Positions 63,001 through 64,000 of a stretch of 64,000 nt of DNA are shown piece after piece. Source of the DNA: Rhynchonema sp. JSB1_4. Taxonomy: Eukaryota > Nematoda > Chromadorea > Monhysterida > Xyalidae. Made by a program: the position numbers and the translations under genes. Below the pieces are notes generated by a model that was not told the origin of the DNA, did not search any database, and worked only from the letters and a program-made list of their open reading frames with translations. How positions within the stretch are numbered: position 1 is the stretch's first letter; each line of letters starts with the position of its first letter. The stretch is from assembly GCA_030248065.1 (NCBI GenBank), contig JASAMV010006223.1, positions 1 through 64,000 on the forward strand, written 5' to 3'.

Positions 63001-64000
63001 CAACCCCCGATTGTCTAGAAACCAGTCTCTCTGCCGAAGACGTTCAAATACAACCACAGAACATGATTAACAATGTAACGAAAATGACCAACAAGACATC
63101 AGTGCGGCTGATGTTTGAACTTCCACAACGATCGCTCGCAATCGAGCGTCAAAACAGCATGGAATTGTTACTAGAGACTTCGTTAGGCGGAACAAAAATT
63201 AAGCCAATTTTGTTACCAAGCGTTTCGGACGTAGCTACAACACCAGATGATTATTCATCAAATGGAGCATTCGATGAGCTGATTATTAGCGTTGTTGATT
63301 CAACGAACGCTATTAATGACGTGGGCATGTTATTGATTACGTCGTGTCTACATAGTTAGTTAACGTGACTCTCATTTACGTGACTACAAAATATTCAGCT
63401 GAACACCTTGAATAACCAAGTGTTATTGGCTTTCTAGGAGAAGCAGCGACGACAACGGCTCAGGCCGAAGCGCTGGCAAGCACTGTCGCTCCATCCGTAC
63501 CGGTTAACTGCGTATATGAACTAAGCACAGACGATCTTTCCGGTGACGAGCCAATGAAAGAATTCGATGACGGAGTGACTGGAGGCGTTGACGCCAGCGG
63601 GGCTTTGGAGTTTGTTTTTGATAATCCACGTGATGTCACCGAACTGACGCTGACGATTGGCGAAGATGGCGCCCAGTTTGCCGTGGTCTTCGTTGATGAT
63701 AATGGCAACCAGAAAACAGTGATCGTCGGTCGCACAGAAACAGACAGCCCGGCTGAAGTGAAGGAATACAATGTAAAGAAAGTGATTGTACGCAATGCTG
63801 ATGACAGTGTCATCAATGCAGATGATATTGCGTTCGCATCTGTCGAAGCGTGCACTACATTTACGACTCCAGGAAGCGAAGCGACTCCACAAGCGGCAGA
63901 ACAAGCCACAACTCGCCCAACAGAACAATCAGCAAAACAGACGACGGCTGCTCCAGCGCCTACCACCCCTGCGGCAGAAGAAATGGAGACAAGTACACCA
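42064..64000 (+). CDS. Giant secreted mucin-like protein: three vWD/C8/TIL units, six LDLa, twelve unknown modules in Thr/Pro linkers
   Basis: Exons: 42064-42142, 42409-42507, 42672-42739, 42818-42920, 43635-43802, 44102-44283, 44473-44632, 44820-44933, 45049-45175, 45489-45627, 45926-46060, 46211-46378, 46811-46981, 47278-47473, 47729-47776, 47849-47980, 48222-48419, 48760-48899, 48986-49080, 49512-49663, 49739-49902, 49987-50103, 50170-50236, 50335-50459, 50531-50659, 50824-50944, 51045-51176, 51257-51365, 51431-51594, 51660-51773, 51845-51970, 52037-52140, 52222-52372, 52440-52562, 52634-52741, 52808-52914, 53201-53618, 53691-53797, 53858-54044, 54123-54221, 54318-55089, 55152-55339, 55427-55756, 55870-58554, 58775-59027, 59128-59753, 59822-60110, 60212-60714, 60801-61092, 61466-62607, 62676-62747, 62812-62910, 62986-63354, 63438-64000 (open). 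After a signal peptide come vWD1 ([17 protein letters not shown]), C8, TIL; vWD2 ([15 protein letters not shown]); vWD3 ([15 protein letters not shown]), then LDLa repeats and modules. Layout recalls SCO-spondin and gel-forming mucins: an extracellular, disulfide-linked, heavily O-glycosylated protein. About 4,540 residues are in view. Confidence 0.88.
42977..43324. mobile_element. TTAA-flanked MITE in mucin intron 4
   Basis: Inverted ends of about 45 bp beginning AGGGGCTCCGCCATAT (left) and AGGGTCTCCGCCATAT (right, reversed), flanked by TTAA (42973-42976, 43325-43328). The AGGG start and TTAA flank resemble the foldback at 22027. No coding capacity. Confidence 0.85.
51455..52562 (+). other. 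LDL-receptor class A cluster of the mucin protein
   Basis: Six LDLa repeats across exons 29-34, each with the F/I-x-C...C-DG-x-x-DC-x-D-x-S/A-D-E signature: [54 protein letters not shown], a repeat split by an intron ([19 protein letters not shown]), [14 protein letters not shown] and [14 protein letters not shown]. The acidic Ca-binding residues are present in all but the fourth, where the spacing is altered. Most are single exons with phase 1 borders. Confidence 0.9.
56550..57900 (+). repeat. Mucin Thr/Pro tandem repeats with 324-bp higher-order period
   Basis: Units of 33-37 residues ([20 protein letters not shown] core) repeat about 12 times. From about 56890 they form a three-unit higher-order repeat of exactly 324 bp (the same TGCAGGAGCCCC starts at 56891, 57215 and 57539). 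The reverse-strand 355-codon frame across this block is a shadow. Confidence 0.9.
59380..59690 (+). repeat. 30-bp coding tandem repeat ([10 protein letters not shown])
   Basis: About ten copies of a 10-residue QSxKGTTPAG unit in exon 46 of the mucin gene, most with silent or conservative changes. Predicted O-glycosylated linker. Confidence 0.9.
61795..62165 (+). repeat. 39-bp coding tandem repeat ([13 protein letters not shown])
   Basis: About nine copies of a 13-residue unit in exon 50 of the mucin gene. The copies are almost identical at DNA level, pointing to very recent expansion. Predicted O-glycosylated linker. Confidence 0.9.

Larger units (their letters stand above)
52681..63856 (+). 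other. Twelve copies of an unrecognised ~110-residue Cys-to-Cys module
   Basis: Approximate module spans, including introns: 52681-53363, 53561-54030, 54330-54665, 54891-55293, 55882-56217, 58027-58353, 58828-59254, 59908-60345, 60893-61592, 62258-62596, 63011-63350, 63506-63856. Each starts with a Cys ([31 protein letters not shown]), has a mid-module (F/I)-x-(F/L)-(D/E)-x-PR-x-(V/L) signature, and ends with a V/M-x-x-C just before a Thr/Pro linker. Alternating hydrophobic residues suggest a beta-sandwich with one N-to-C disulfide. Three sequence subtypes exist. I cannot match it to a named domain by eye; a galactose-binding-like or other jelly-roll fold is only a guess. Confidence 0.75.

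Overview
The window is nuclear DNA of an invertebrate animal. The evidence is six multi-exon genes with many short GT-AG introns, a von Willebrand D/C8/TIL/LDL-receptor-A secreted mucin, a secretory peptide precursor with dibasic cleavage sites, and animal versions of GLG1, PRPF6, EIF2D and SPATA20. I cannot name the species. The gene set fits a small-genome protostome, but nothing here fixes the phylum. Exon boundaries below were deduced by eye from splice signals, reading phase and homology, and phases were checked exon by exon.

Layout. 1-4329 (-): 5' part of a GLG1 (Golgi Cys-rich) gene running off the left edge. 4330-8311: intergenic, with a hAT-like element made of CAATACC repeats, a second element nested in it, a 44-bp tandem repeat and a TA-flanked MITE. 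8312-21913 (+): PRPF6, 22 exons. Its first intron (5.36 kb) holds a 5'-truncated non-LTR retrotransposon and a stack of nested GC-rich hAT-like MITEs. 21914-22974: intergenic with a TTAA foldback element. 22975-26580 (+): EIF2D, 14 exons. 26581-27464: another hAT-like MITE. 27465-33245 (+): SPATA20, 17 exons, lacking the usual C-terminus. 33246-37854: repeat-bearing intergenic DNA with no gene I can support. 37855-38486 (+): a small multi-copy peptide precursor. 39104-40323 (+): an unrecognised four-helix membrane protein. 41630-64000 (+): TATA-box promoter, 5' UTR exon and a giant secreted mucin-like protein (54 coding exons, more than 4,500 residues, open at the right edge).

Two things stand out. 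First, at least seven GC-rich elements share CAGTG-type inverted ends, have perfect 8-bp target duplications and insert into one another; each carries its own private short repeat near both ends, in direct orientation. Two further elements with different ends (4681-5628 and 12052-12479) also have perfect 8-bp duplications. Second, the giant mucin ends in at least twelve copies of a ~110-residue Cys-to-Cys module that I do not recognise, joined by Thr/Pro-rich linkers and duplicated together with their introns.

The genes do not form a pathway. PRPF6 (splicing), EIF2D (translation), GLG1 (Golgi) and SPATA20 are housekeeping genes; the peptide precursor and mucin are secreted products.
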